A DNA stretch of 43,142 nt, from NCBI GenBank assembly GCA_937891825.1, contig CALAHN010000100.1, positions 1 through 43,142 of the forward strand. The letters are read 5' to 3'. The stretch's first letter is position 1. The number at the start of each line of letters is the position of its first letter. A program made the translations under genes and the position numbers. Below, in pieces: positions 8,270-16,210 of this stretch. Origin of the DNA: an uncultured Alphaproteobacteria bacterium (GTDB lineage Bacteria; Pseudomonadota; Alphaproteobacteria; Bin95). The notes below the pieces were generated by a model. It was not told where the DNA came from, did not search any database, and saw only the letters and a program-made list of their open reading frames with translations.

Positions 8270-9945
8270 CCGCCGAACAGCCGTTTCGCGTCCGCCGCCG
8301 TGTAGCGGCCGAGGCGCACGTCTTCCGCGACGGCGGCGGGATCGCGTCTGGCGGGGTCGCCGTAGCCGCCGCCGCCGGGGGTCTGGACATGGACCCGGTC
8401 GCCGACCTTCAAGGGGATGTCCTGCTCCTTCGAGAGATGCGCCGGCACATAGGGCTTGCCGTCGCGCCAGACTGTGATCGTGTTCGTCCCGCCATCCAGG
8501 CCGCCAAGCGCGCCCTGCGGGCCGAAGCGGCCGTGATCCATGACGAAGCTGGCGCGCGCGTCGCCCCGCCGGAGCGTCACCGCATAGTCCAGGCCGAGGC
8601 CGCCGCGGCGCCAGCCGGCGCCGCCGGAGCCTTCGTGCAACGCATAATGACTGAACAGGATCGGGTAGTTCTGCTCCAGGATCTCGACAGGCTGCGCCTT
8701 GGATATCCCGATCGTCGAACAGCCATTGCTGAGGCCGTCGCCATCGGCATAGCCGCCATAGCCGCCGCCGGTAAGCTGATACATGACATAGCTGCGGTCG
8801 GTCTTCGGATCGTAGCCGCCGAGCGCGAAATTGCCGCTGGTGCCGGCCGGCGCCGCGGTCGCCCGGTGCGGCAAGGCTTCGACGAGCGCAGCGAACACCG
8901 CCTCGGCGATGCGTTGCGACACCTCCGCCGCGCAGCCGGAAACCGGGCGCGGATAATGCGCGTCCAGGAACGTGCCGACGGGACGGATCACCTCCAGCGG
9001 CTCGAACGCGCCAGCGCTGATCGGCGCTTCGGGGAACATGTGGCGGACCGCCAGATAGACCGAACTGATCGTCGTCGCGAGCACCGAATTCATCGGCCCC
9101 TGGCAGGGCGGGCTTGAACCGGCGAAATCGAACCGCAAGCGCTCGCCCGCCTTCGTCACCTTCAGGCGGATCGCCAGCGGCTCATTGACGACGCCGTCGC
9201 TGTCGACCCAGGCGACGGAGTTGTAGTCGCCGTCCGGAATTTCCTGAATGAGCGTCCGCATCTGCTGCGCAGCGCGGCTGCGAAGCTCCTGGATAGCCTC
9301 CTTCACTGTCTGGTCGCCATAGCGGTCAAGCAAGGCCGCGAGCCGCGTTTCGCCAAGGTCCAGGGCCGCCGCCTGGGCCTTGATGTCGCCGATCCGCTGA
9401 TCCGCCACCCGGATGTTCGACGCGATGATCTGATAGATTTCCTGATCCATCCGGCCGCGCTTGAAGAGCTTGACCGGCGGCAGGCGCAAGCCCTCCTGCT
9501 CGACCGAGGTCGCCGACGCGGAGAAGCCGCCCGGCACCGCGCCGCCGATATCCGGCCAGTGCCCGGTATTGGAGAGCCAGCAGAATATCTCCCCGCCCCG
9601 ATAAACCGGCCGCGCGAAGCGCACGTCCATCAAATGGGTGCCGCCGAGATAGGGATCGTTCACGGCATACATGTCGCCGGGTTCCGGGGCCGCTGTCAGG
9701 CCGTCCCGGATGCGCTCCAGCAGGATGCGGGTCGAGTACTGCATCGTCCCGACAAAGACCGGCAGGCCGCCCGCCCCTTGCGCGATCAGAGACCCGTCCT
9801 CGGCGCTGTAGATGCCGTCGGAACGGTCGTCCGCCTCCGCGATGACGGGGGAGAAGGCCGCGCGGGAAAAAGCGAGGTCCATCTCATCGCAAACCTGCTG
9901 CAGGCCGGCCTGGATGACCGTCAGCGTGATCGGATCGAGGGTCAT
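8266..9945 (-). CDS. hyuB: Hydantoinase B / oxoprolinase beta-type subunit
   Basis: A 559-residue HyuB-family protein (PF02538), partner of the ATPase HyuA in ATP-dependent opening of cyclic amides such as hydantoins, 5-oxoproline or caprolactam. Family landmarks seen: MTLDPITLTVIQAGLQ at the start, DDRSDGIYSAEDGSLIAQG, MYAVNDPYLGGTHLMDV, WLSNTGHWPDIGG and the C-terminal TPGGGGYGDP. I chose the ATG at 9945, which overlaps the hyuA stop (ATGA); the frame is open further upstream only inside hyuA. Together with HyuA it should form one soluble enzyme. It converges on the cyclase gene with no terminator between them. Which lactam it opens is unknown. Confidence 0.92.
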   Translation of the reverse strand: MTLDPITLTVIQAGLQQVCDEMDLAFSRAAFSPVIAEADDRSDGIYSAEDGSLIAQGAGGLPVFVGTMQYSTRILLERIRDGLTAAPEPGDMYAVNDPYLGGTHLMDVRFARPVYRGGEIFCWLSNTGHWPDIGGAVPGGFSASATSVEQEGLRLPPVKLFKRGRMDQEIYQIIASNIRVADQRIGDIKAQAAALDLGETRLAALLDRYGDQTVKEAIQELRSRAAQQMRTLIQEIPDGDYNSVAWVDSDGVVNEPLAIRLKVTKAGERLRFDFAGSSPPCQGPMNSVLATTISSVYLAVRHMFPEAPISAGAFEPLEVIRPVGTFLDAHYPRPVSGCAAEVSQRIAEAVFAALVEALPHRATAAPAGTSGNFALGGYDPKTDRSYVMYQLTGGGYGGYADGDGLSNGCSTIGISKAQPVEILEQNYPILFSHYALHEGSGGAGWRRGGLGLDYAVTLRRGDARASFVMDHGRFGPQGALGGLDGGTNTITVWRDGKPYVPAHLSKEQDIPLKVGDRVHVQTPGGGGYGDPARRDPAAVAEDVRLGRYTAADAKRLFGG

Positions 9946-12002
9946 GACGCCGCTCCCACGGTCACAAGGATATTGCCCTGGCCGTCGCTTTCGGCCCGGT
10001 CGCCGGGCTCGATCAGGATGGTCGCGTCCATCTGCTCGACGATCGCCGGGCCGTCGATCTGAAATTCGGCAGGCAGGCGATCGCGCCAATAGACTGGCGT
10101 TTCGATCCAGGCGCCGTCGAAGTAGACCGGCCGCCGCCCGGTTTCAGCGCCCGCGAGGTCGGCCGCGCGATGCTCGGCGTCGATCAGGCGCGACAGGTCG
10201 AGCGGCGGCCGTTCGCCGATGATGCTGGCGTTGACGTTGACCAGTTTGGCCCGGATCTCATCGAGCTCGATCCGGAAGCGGGTCTTGTAGACCGCCTTGA
10301 ACCGGCGCTCGAGATCGGCCCGCGTCGGGTTGGGATCGTCCAGCGGCACCCGCAGAATGTGCGACTGGCCGACGAACTGCATATCGACGCTGTAGATGTG
10401 GCGGCGGCGCGCGAGGGTCACGCGCTCCTGATCCAGGAGCGCCTCGCCCTCCGCGATCTGCTGGGCGAAGACAGCGGCGACTGTCGCATCGTCCAGCCGG
10501 TCGAGCGGTTGGTTCAAGGTGTTGACGAAATCATGGCGAAGGTCCGCCAGCGCGCAACCGAGGGCGTTCGCCAAGCCGGGCCGGGCGGGCACGAGGACCG
10601 TCGGCACGCCCAGTTCCCGCGCCAGCGCCGAAGCATGCATCGGACCCGCTCCGCCGAAGGCGAACAGCGCAAAGTCGCGCGGGTCCGCCCCAAGCGAGAT
10701 CGACACCATGCGGATGGCGCCCGCCATCTTCGCGTTGCCGATCCGGATGACGGCGGCGGCGGCGGCGACGGCATCCAGCCCAAGCGGCGCGCCCAGGGTT
10801 TCGGCGAAGATCGCGCGGACGGTTTCCAAGGCGACGCCGCCTTCGACCGCCTTCAGCTTTGCCGGATCGAGCCGCCCAAGCAGCAGGTTGGCGTCGGCGA
10901 TCGTCGGCCGCGCGCCGCCGCGCCCATAGCAGATCGGCCCCGGATCGGCGCCGGCGCTTTCCGGCCCGACTTCCAGCAGCCCCGCCGCATTGACGGACGC
11001 GATCGAACCGCCGCCCGCGCCGACGGTGCGCACGTCCACCATCGGCACATGGATCGGCAGGGCATATTCGACCTCGATCTCGGAGGAAACGGCTGGCTCG
11101 GCGTTCCGGATCAGGGCGACGTCGGTCGAAGTGCCGCCCATGTCATAGGTGATGAGGTTCGGCTGCCCGGCGCGCCGTCCCGTCGCCGCCGCGGCGATCA
11201 CGCCGGACGCCGGACCCGACATCACGGTCTTCGCCGCCTCGCGGCTGACCCGGCGGGCGGACGCCATGCCGCCATTGCCGTTCATCACCAGCACTTCGCC
11301 CCGATAGCCGTTGGCGGCGAGTTCATCGGTCAAGCGGCGGATATAGCGCTCCAGCAGCGGTTGCACAGATGCGTTGACGGCGGCTGTGACGCCGCGTTCG
11401 TATTCCCGGCTTTCGGCGAGCAGGGCATGGCCCATGGTCACGAAGTCGGTTGGCCAAATATCGCGCACGATCGCGCCGGCGCGGCGCTCATGGGCCGGGT
11501 TCGCGTAGCTGTGCAGGAAATGAATGACGATCGCCTCGCACCCGGCCGCCAGCAGGCGATTGGCGGCCGCCCGGACGCTGGCTTCGTCGAGCGGCGTCAC
11601 GACTTCGCCCTCGGCGTCCATGCGCTCATCCGCTTCCAGGCGGAGGTCGCGCGGGATCAGCGGTCGGAACTGGCCCTTCATGCCATAGGGTTGCGGGCGG
11701 GTGCGGCGGCCAAGCTCCAGAATATCCCGGAAGCCCCTGGTGGTGATCATGCCGGTCCGGCTGAGCTTCCGCTCAAGCACGGCATTGGTCGTCGTCGTCG
11801 TGCCATGGACGATCAGGTCCGCGCCGGCGAGATCGACGCCAGCTTCAGCCAGCACGCGCATGACCCCGAAGGCCTGGTTTTCCGGTGTCGTCGGCGTCTT
11901 GGCGAGGCGGACGCCGCCGGTTTTCGGGTCGATAAGGACAAGATCGGTGAACGTGCCGCCGACATCGATGCCGATGATTTCGCCGCCGCCCGTCGCCGCC
12001 AT
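9942..12002 (-). CDS. hyuA: Hydantoinase A / oxoprolinase alpha-type ATPase subunit
   Basis: A 686-residue HyuA-family protein of the ASKHA ATPase fold. The phosphate-binding loop IIGIDVGGTFTDLVLID is at residues 9-25, and a second phosphate loop YDMGGTSTDVALI is visible mid-protein. It supplies ATP-dependent phosphorylation of a lactam oxygen for hydrolysis with HyuB. I prefer ATG 12002, preceded by GAGG nine bases upstream, over an in-frame TTG at 12017. A TTGACA box overlapping the marR stop and a palindrome at 12031-12044 precede the gene, so it can be transcribed separately from marR and is probably controlled by it. Candidate substrates are hydantoins, 5-oxoproline-like lactams or a partly reduced pyridone; the hydroxylase and reductase nearby favour the last. 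Confidence 0.92.
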   Translation of the reverse strand: MAATGGGEIIGIDVGGTFTDLVLIDPKTGGVRLAKTPTTPENQAFGVMRVLAEAGVDLAGADLIVHGTTTTTNAVLERKLSRTGMITTRGFRDILELGRRTRPQPYGMKGQFRPLIPRDLRLEADERMDAEGEVVTPLDEASVRAAANRLLAAGCEAIVIHFLHSYANPAHERRAGAIVRDIWPTDFVTMGHALLAESREYERGVTAAVNASVQPLLERYIRRLTDELAANGYRGEVLVMNGNGGMASARRVSREAAKTVMSGPASGVIAAAATGRRAGQPNLITYDMGGTSTDVALIRNAEPAVSSEIEVEYALPIHVPMVDVRTVGAGGGSIASVNAAGLLEVGPESAGADPGPICYGRGGARPTIADANLLLGRLDPAKLKAVEGGVALETVRAIFAETLGAPLGLDAVAAAAAVIRIGNAKMAGAIRMVSISLGADPRDFALFAFGGAGPMHASALARELGVPTVLVPARPGLANALGCALADLRHDFVNTLNQPLDRLDDATVAAVFAQQIAEGEALLDQERVTLARRRHIYSVDMQFVGQSHILRVPLDDPNPTRADLERRFKAVYKTRFRIELDEIRAKLVNVNASIIGERPPLDLSRLIDAEHRAADLAGAETGRRPVYFDGAWIETPVYWRDRLPAEFQIDGPAIVEQMDATILIEPGDRAESDGQGNILVTVGAAS

Positions 12003-12030
12003 ATCGCCCGCCCTCAATTTGCGTAAGCTC

Positions 12031-12044
12031 GTTTGTATACGAAC
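12031..12044. promoter_or_regulatory. Putative MarR operator 1 (hyuA promoter)
   Basis: GTTTGTATACGAAC is a near-perfect palindrome (one mismatched pair). Read on the minus strand it is GTTCGTATACAAAC, identical at 12 of 14 positions to the site at 12569-12582. It overlaps the predicted -10 of hyuA. Confidence 0.65.
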
Positions 12045-12066
12045 AATTTCAGCCGCTCTTTGTCAA
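12037..12066 (-). promoter_or_regulatory. Predicted hyuAB promoter
   Basis: On the minus strand a perfect TTGACA (12066-12061), which overlaps the marR stop codon, is followed after 18 bases by TCGTAT (12042-12037; three of six to consensus). The -10 lies inside operator 1, a layout expected for repression. Confidence 0.4.
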
Positions 12067-12488
12067 AGCGCCAGTTTCGCCAGAAGCTGCAGGAACCGCG
12101 CCTGCTCCCGCGCCGTCAGGGGGCCGAGCGTTTCCTCGGTGATCGCCCGCGCCGGCGGGACGGCTGCGGCATAGATATCCTTCCCCGCCTCGGTCAGCCG
12201 GACCAGAAGGCGGCGCTGGTCGGACGGGTCGGCCTCCGTCGCGACGAAGCCCTTGCGGGCGAGGCGGTCAATCACGCCCTTCATGGTCGCCGCGTCCATC
12301 GCCGTCTGCCGCCCGAGGTCGTTCTGGGAGACAGCGCCGAGTTCATCCAGCTTCGAAAGCGCAGCGAATTGCATCGGCGTCAGATGCGGGATGTAGCGGG
12401 CGAAAATCGTCAGATGCCGCTGGTTCGCCTGCCGCATGCGGAAGCCGACCTGATCGTGCAGTTGATAGGGCTTGTCGGCGTGCGGCAT
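12063..12488 (-). CDS. MarR-family transcriptional regulator
   Basis: A 141-residue winged-helix protein of the MarR family, which binds palindromic DNA as a dimer and usually releases it on binding an aromatic ligand. The DNA-recognition part is visible: LTPMQFAALSKLDELGAVSQ (helix entering the fold), DLGRQTAMDAATMKGVIDRLARKG (recognition helix), and the wing EADPSDQRRLLVRLTEAGK. It lies between two catabolic operons: upstream of hyuAB on the same strand and divergent from the Mo-hydroxylase operon. Matching palindromes occur in both promoter regions, so I infer it is the local regulator. The inducing ligand is probably the heterocyclic or aromatic substrate or an early product. Confidence 0.92.
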   Translation of the reverse strand: MPHADKPYQLHDQVGFRMRQANQRHLTIFARYIPHLTPMQFAALSKLDELGAVSQNDLGRQTAMDAATMKGVIDRLARKGFVATEADPSDQRRLLVRLTEAGKDIYAAAVPPARAITEETLGPLTAREQARFLQLLAKLAL

Positions 12489-12536
12489 GGCTCGATCCTC
12501 GCGGCGGTCGCCAAGCCTATCAAGTCCGTTTGCCGA

Positions 12537-12565
12537 TTGACACTGCCCCGCCGCTCCGACATCTT
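12537..12565 (+). promoter_or_regulatory. Predicted promoter of the Mo-hydroxylase operon
   Basis: A perfect TTGACA (12537-12542) is followed after 17 bases by CATCTT (12560-12565; three of six to consensus). The expected transcription start falls inside operator 2. Confidence 0.4.
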
Positions 12566-12568
12566 TTC

Positions 12569-12582
12569 ATTCGTATGCAAAC
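12569..12582. promoter_or_regulatory. Putative MarR operator 2 (Mo-hydroxylase / marR divergent promoter)
   Basis: ATTCGTATGCAAAC matches the reverse complement of operator 1 at 12 of 14 positions. It lies in the 117-bp divergent gap between marR and the FAD-subunit gene, at the predicted start of transcription. Confidence 0.65.
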
Positions 12583-12605
12583 GATTTTCCTGCGGGGCGA
12601 GGTCC

Positions 12606-13469
12606 TTGTCCTACTGGCGGCCGACAAGCCTTAGAGACGCGCTCGACATTGCATCTGACGGCGCCCGGATCGCCGCTGGATGCACCGATCTGTTCCCCGC
12701 CACCGAACGGCAGCGACTCGACGACGACGGGGAACGGCCGGTGCTCGACATCACGGCGATCCCCGAGATCGACGGGATCCAGCGCACCGACGAGGGCCTG
12801 CGCATCGGCGCCGCCACCCGCTGGACAGCCATTCTGAAAGCGCCGTTGCCCCATGCTTGCCAGGCCTTGCAGGAAGCGGCGGCGGAGGTCGGCTCCGTCC
12901 AGATCCAGAATGCCGGCACGATCGGCGGGAACCTGTGCAATGCCTCGCCGGCCGCCGACGGCGCGCCGCCCTTGCTGATCCTCGACGCCGCCGTCGAACT
13001 GCGTTCGGCGACGGGCGCCCGGACCTTGCCGCTCGGCGCTTTCCTGACCGGGCCGCGCCAGACCGCGCTCGCGCCGGGCGAGATCATGACGGCCGTGTTG
13101 CTGCCCAACGCGGCGCTCGCCGGTCGGTCGCGGTTCCTGAAGCTGGGCGCCCGCAAGCATCTCGTGATTTCAATCGTGATGACCGCCGCGCGGATCGCAT
13201 CCCGCGATGGCCGCGTCGTCGAAGCGGCCATCGCCGTCGGCGCCTGCAGCGCCGTCGCCCAGCGCATCCCGGCGGCGGAGCAGGCGCTGCGCGGCGCCTC
13301 CCTGGACGGCGGTCTATCCCTGATCCCCGAGGACGCCGACTTCGACCGGGCGCTGGCGCCGATCACGGATATTCGCGGCGACGCAGCCTATCGCATGGCG
13401 GCCGCGCGCGTGCTCGCACGGCGCGCCATTCGGGCGGCCGCCATCGCCGAACACCTGGGGGCGACATGA
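12606..13469 (+). CDS. Molybdenum hydroxylase, FAD-binding medium subunit
   Basis: A 287-residue protein of the CoxM/XdhA FAD-binding family. FAD motifs are AAGCTDLFPA near residue 22 (AGGTDL in most relatives) and TIGGNLCNASPAADG near residue 100. It carries electrons from the 2Fe-2S clusters of the partner subunit to NAD or another acceptor. No ATG lies near the conserved N-terminus SYWRPTSLRDAL. The best start is the TTG at 12606, preceded by GGGGCGAGG with short spacing; start confidence is moderate. The open frame further upstream runs antisense through marR and is not used. The stop overlaps the next start (ATGA), so this is the first gene of a four-gene operon. Confidence 0.88.
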   Translation: MSYWRPTSLRDALDIASDGARIAAGCTDLFPATERQRLDDDGERPVLDITAIPEIDGIQRTDEGLRIGAATRWTAILKAPLPHACQALQEAAAEVGSVQIQNAGTIGGNLCNASPAADGAPPLLILDAAVELRSATGARTLPLGAFLTGPRQTALAPGEIMTAVLLPNAALAGRSRFLKLGARKHLVISIVMTAARIASRDGRVVEAAIAVGACSAVAQRIPAAEQALRGASLDGGLSLIPEDADFDRALAPITDIRGDAAYRMAAARVLARRAIRAAAIAEHLGAT

Positions 13470-16210
13470 CGCTGACGCCGACCGTCACGCTGATCCTGAA
13501 CGGCGCCCCGACGACGCTGCACGCCGAAAGCGGCCGACGGTTGAGCGACGTGCTCCGCGAAGACGCCGGCCAGCGCGACGTCAAGGTCGGCTGCGACGCC
13601 GGCGATTGCGGGGCCTGCACCATTCTCTTGAACGACGCCCCGGTTTGCGCCTGCCTGACGCCTGTCATCCAGGCCGAGGGCGCGCGCATCGTGACCGCGC
13701 GCGGCCTGGGCGAGCCGGCCTTGTCGCGCTTGCAGGAAGCCTTCCTCCGCCACGGCGCAGCCCAATGCGGCATCTGCACGCCGGGCATGCTGGCGGCGGC
13801 GGCGGCCCTCCTCGCCGCGGCGCCGACGCCGACCCGCGCCGAAGTCGAAACAGCGCTCGCCGGCGTGCTCTGCCGCTGCACCGGCTACCAGAAGATTGTC
13901 GATGCGGTCGTCGACGCCGCAAATCCCGCCCCCGCCCCGCCGCCGCCCGGGCGCGGCTCTGCGGTCGGTCAGCCCGTCGAACGCATCGACGGCCGGGCCA
14001 AGGTCGACGGCACGGAATGCTTCGGCGCGGACGCCTGGCCCGAGGGCGCGCTGACGGTGCGGGCGGTCCGGTCGCCGCATCATGCGGCCGGCTTCGCATT
14101 CGGCGATCTGGATGTCTGGCGGGCGAGCCATCCGGGCGTCGTCGCCGTGTTCACCGCCGCCGACATTCCCGGCCGCAATTGCTTCGGCGTGATCCCGCAG
14201 CTCGCCGACCAACCGGCGCTGGCCGAGGGCGCCGCGCGTTTCCGGGGCGAGGCCGTCGCCATCGTCGCCGGCCGCCATGGCGCGATGCTGGCGCTCGACC
14301 TCGACGATTTCCCGGTCGCCTGGACGCCGACGGAGCCGCTTCTGTCGCCGGAGGCCGCCCTCGCCGACGGCGCGGCGCTGCTGCATGAAGGACGGCCAGG
14401 CAATATCCTGGTCCAGGGCCGGGTCAGGACGGGCGACCCCGAGGCCGGCATGGCGCTCGCCGCCATCACGATGACCGCGAGCTTTCGGACCAGTTCCGTC
14501 GAACATGCCTATATCGAGCCTGAAGCCGGCGCTGCATGGATGAACGGCGACGTGCTGACCATCGCCGCCTGCACCCAGGCCCCGGCGATGGACCGGGAGG
14601 GCGTCGCCGCAATCCTGGCGCTCCCCGAAGCCCGCGTCCGGATCATCCCGACCGCGACCGGCGGCGGATTCGGATCGAAGCTCGATATCTCACTCCAGCC
14701 CTTGATCGGCCTCGTCGCGCTCAAGACCGGTCAGCCTTGCCGGATGGTCTACACCCGCCGGGAATCCATGGCTTCGACGACGAAGCGCCACCCCGCCGCC
14801 ATGACCGCGACCATCGGCGCGGACGGCGCCGGCCGCATCCTGGCCATGACCTTCGCCGGCGACTTCGATACCGGGCCCTACGCAAGTTGGGGGCCGACGG
14901 TCGCGAACCGCGTGCCCGTGCACGCCTCCGGCCCCCACAAGACGCCGCACTATCTGGCCGAGGCCCGCGCCGTCCACACCAATGGCCCGATTTCCGGGGC
15001 ATTCCGGGGCTTCGGCGTCCCCCAGGCGGCGATCCTGCAGGAAATGCTCTACGACCGGATGGCGAACGCGCTTGGCCAGGACCGCCTGGAGTTCCGGAAA
15101 CTGAACGCGCTCCGCGACGGCGAGACGACCGTCTGCGGCCAGGCGCTGGAAGCCGTCGGCATCCTCGACTGCCTGGAAGCGCTGACCCCGCGCTGGCGGG
15201 CGGCGCTCGCCGTCGCCGAGGCTTTCAATTCGCTCGGCGGCCCGATCCGGCGCGGCGTCGGCGTCGCCTCCTGCTGGTACGGCTGCGGCAACACGAGCCT
15301 CGCCAATCCATCGACGATCCGGGTCGGACTGACGCAAGCCGGCCAGTTGATCCTGCACCAGGGCGCCACCGACATCGGCCAGGGCAGCAACACCGTGATC
15401 GCGCAAATCCTGGCCGACGCCATCGGCCTGCCGCTCGCCGACGTCCGGATTGTCGGCCCGGATACAGCGCTGACGCCGGATGCCGGCAAGACCTCGGCGT
15501 CGCGCCAGACCTTCGTCTCCGGGAAGGCGGCGTTGCTTGCGGGCCGGGCGTTGCGGCAGGCGATCCTCCGGCAAAGCAATATGGGGGAAAGCGCGACGCT
15601 CAGCCTGATTGACGGCTGCGTCGTCCTCGCGGACGGGGCGAGGGTGCAGGCCATCGACCTAGGCCTGCTGCCGGCCGACCGGCACGGCTATGCCCTCTCG
15701 GCGGAGGAAACCTACGATCCGCCGACGCTGCCGCTCGATGCAGACGGCCAGGGCAAGCCCTATGCGGTCTATGGCTACGGCGCCCAGATCGCCGAGGTCG
15801 AGGTCGACCAGGAGTTGGGCACGGTCAAAGTGCGGCGGGTGACTGCGGCCCATGACGTCGGCCGCGCGATCAACCCCCTGCTGGCCGAAGGGCAAATCCA
15901 GGGCGGCGTCGCGCAAGGCCTGGGGCTGGCGCTGATGGAAGAATATCTGGCGGGCCGCACGGAGAACCTGCACGACTATCTGATCCCGACGATCGGCGAC
16001 ATGCCGGAGATCGAGACGATCCTGATCGAAAAACCCGATCCCGAAGGCCCCCTCGGCGCGAAGGGCCTTGGCGAGCATGTGCTGATCCCGACCGCGCCCG
16101 CGATCTTCAACGCCATCCGCCACGCGACCGGGGCGGAAATGACCATAGCGCCCGCCCTGCCCCACCGCGTCCGGGCGGCCATCGTCAAAGCGAGGCAGGA
16201 CACCCCATGA
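13466..16210 (+). CDS. Molybdenum hydroxylase, fused 2Fe-2S and molybdopterin-binding subunit
   Basis: A 914-residue xanthine dehydrogenase/aldehyde oxidoreductase-family protein. Residues 1-85 are a plant-type ferredoxin domain (Cys43, Cys48, Cys51, Cys63). Residues 86-150 hold the second 2Fe-2S cluster (QCGICTPGM with Cys101/Cys104, LCRCTGY with Cys136/Cys138). The rest is the Mo domain with GGGFGSKLD, GAFRGFGVPQA, GATDIGQGSN and the active-site Glu in GAKGLGEH. The architecture and length resemble Desulfovibrio Mop (907 residues), but here a separate FAD subunit precedes it. Such enzymes hydroxylate an aromatic N-heterocycle or an aldehyde with water. The downstream reductase favours a pyridine- or similar N-ring substrate. 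The protein needs molybdopterin cofactor; no Mo-cofactor chaperone gene is in the window. Confidence 0.92.
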   Translation: MTLTPTVTLILNGAPTTLHAESGRRLSDVLREDAGQRDVKVGCDAGDCGACTILLNDAPVCACLTPVIQAEGARIVTARGLGEPALSRLQEAFLRHGAAQCGICTPGMLAAAAALLAAAPTPTRAEVETALAGVLCRCTGYQKIVDAVVDAANPAPAPPPPGRGSAVGQPVERIDGRAKVDGTECFGADAWPEGALTVRAVRSPHHAAGFAFGDLDVWRASHPGVVAVFTAADIPGRNCFGVIPQLADQPALAEGAARFRGEAVAIVAGRHGAMLALDLDDFPVAWTPTEPLLSPEAALADGAALLHEGRPGNILVQGRVRTGDPEAGMALAAITMTASFRTSSVEHAYIEPEAGAAWMNGDVLTIAACTQAPAMDREGVAAILALPEARVRIIPTATGGGFGSKLDISLQPLIGLVALKTGQPCRMVYTRRESMASTTKRHPAAMTATIGADGAGRILAMTFAGDFDTGPYASWGPTVANRVPVHASGPHKTPHYLAEARAVHTNGPISGAFRGFGVPQAAILQEMLYDRMANALGQDRLEFRKLNALRDGETTVCGQALEAVGILDCLEALTPRWRAALAVAEAFNSLGGPIRRGVGVASCWYGCGNTSLANPSTIRVGLTQAGQLILHQGATDIGQGSNTVIAQILADAIGLPLADVRIVGPDTALTPDAGKTSASRQTFVSGKAALLAGRALRQAILRQSNMGESATLSLIDGCVVLADGARVQAIDLGLLPADRHGYALSAEETYDPPTLPLDADGQGKPYAVYGYGAQIAEVEVDQELGTVKVRRVTAAHDVGRAINPLLAEGQIQGGVAQGLGLALMEEYLAGRTENLHDYLIPTIGDMPEIETILIEKPDPEGPLGAKGLGEHVLIPTAPAIFNAIRHATGAEMTIAPALPHRVRAAIVKARQDTP

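Noticed and set aside
12033-12605. Upstream extension of the FAD-subunit frame
   Set aside because: It runs antisense through marR and lacks family similarity; the protein begins at the TTG at 12606.
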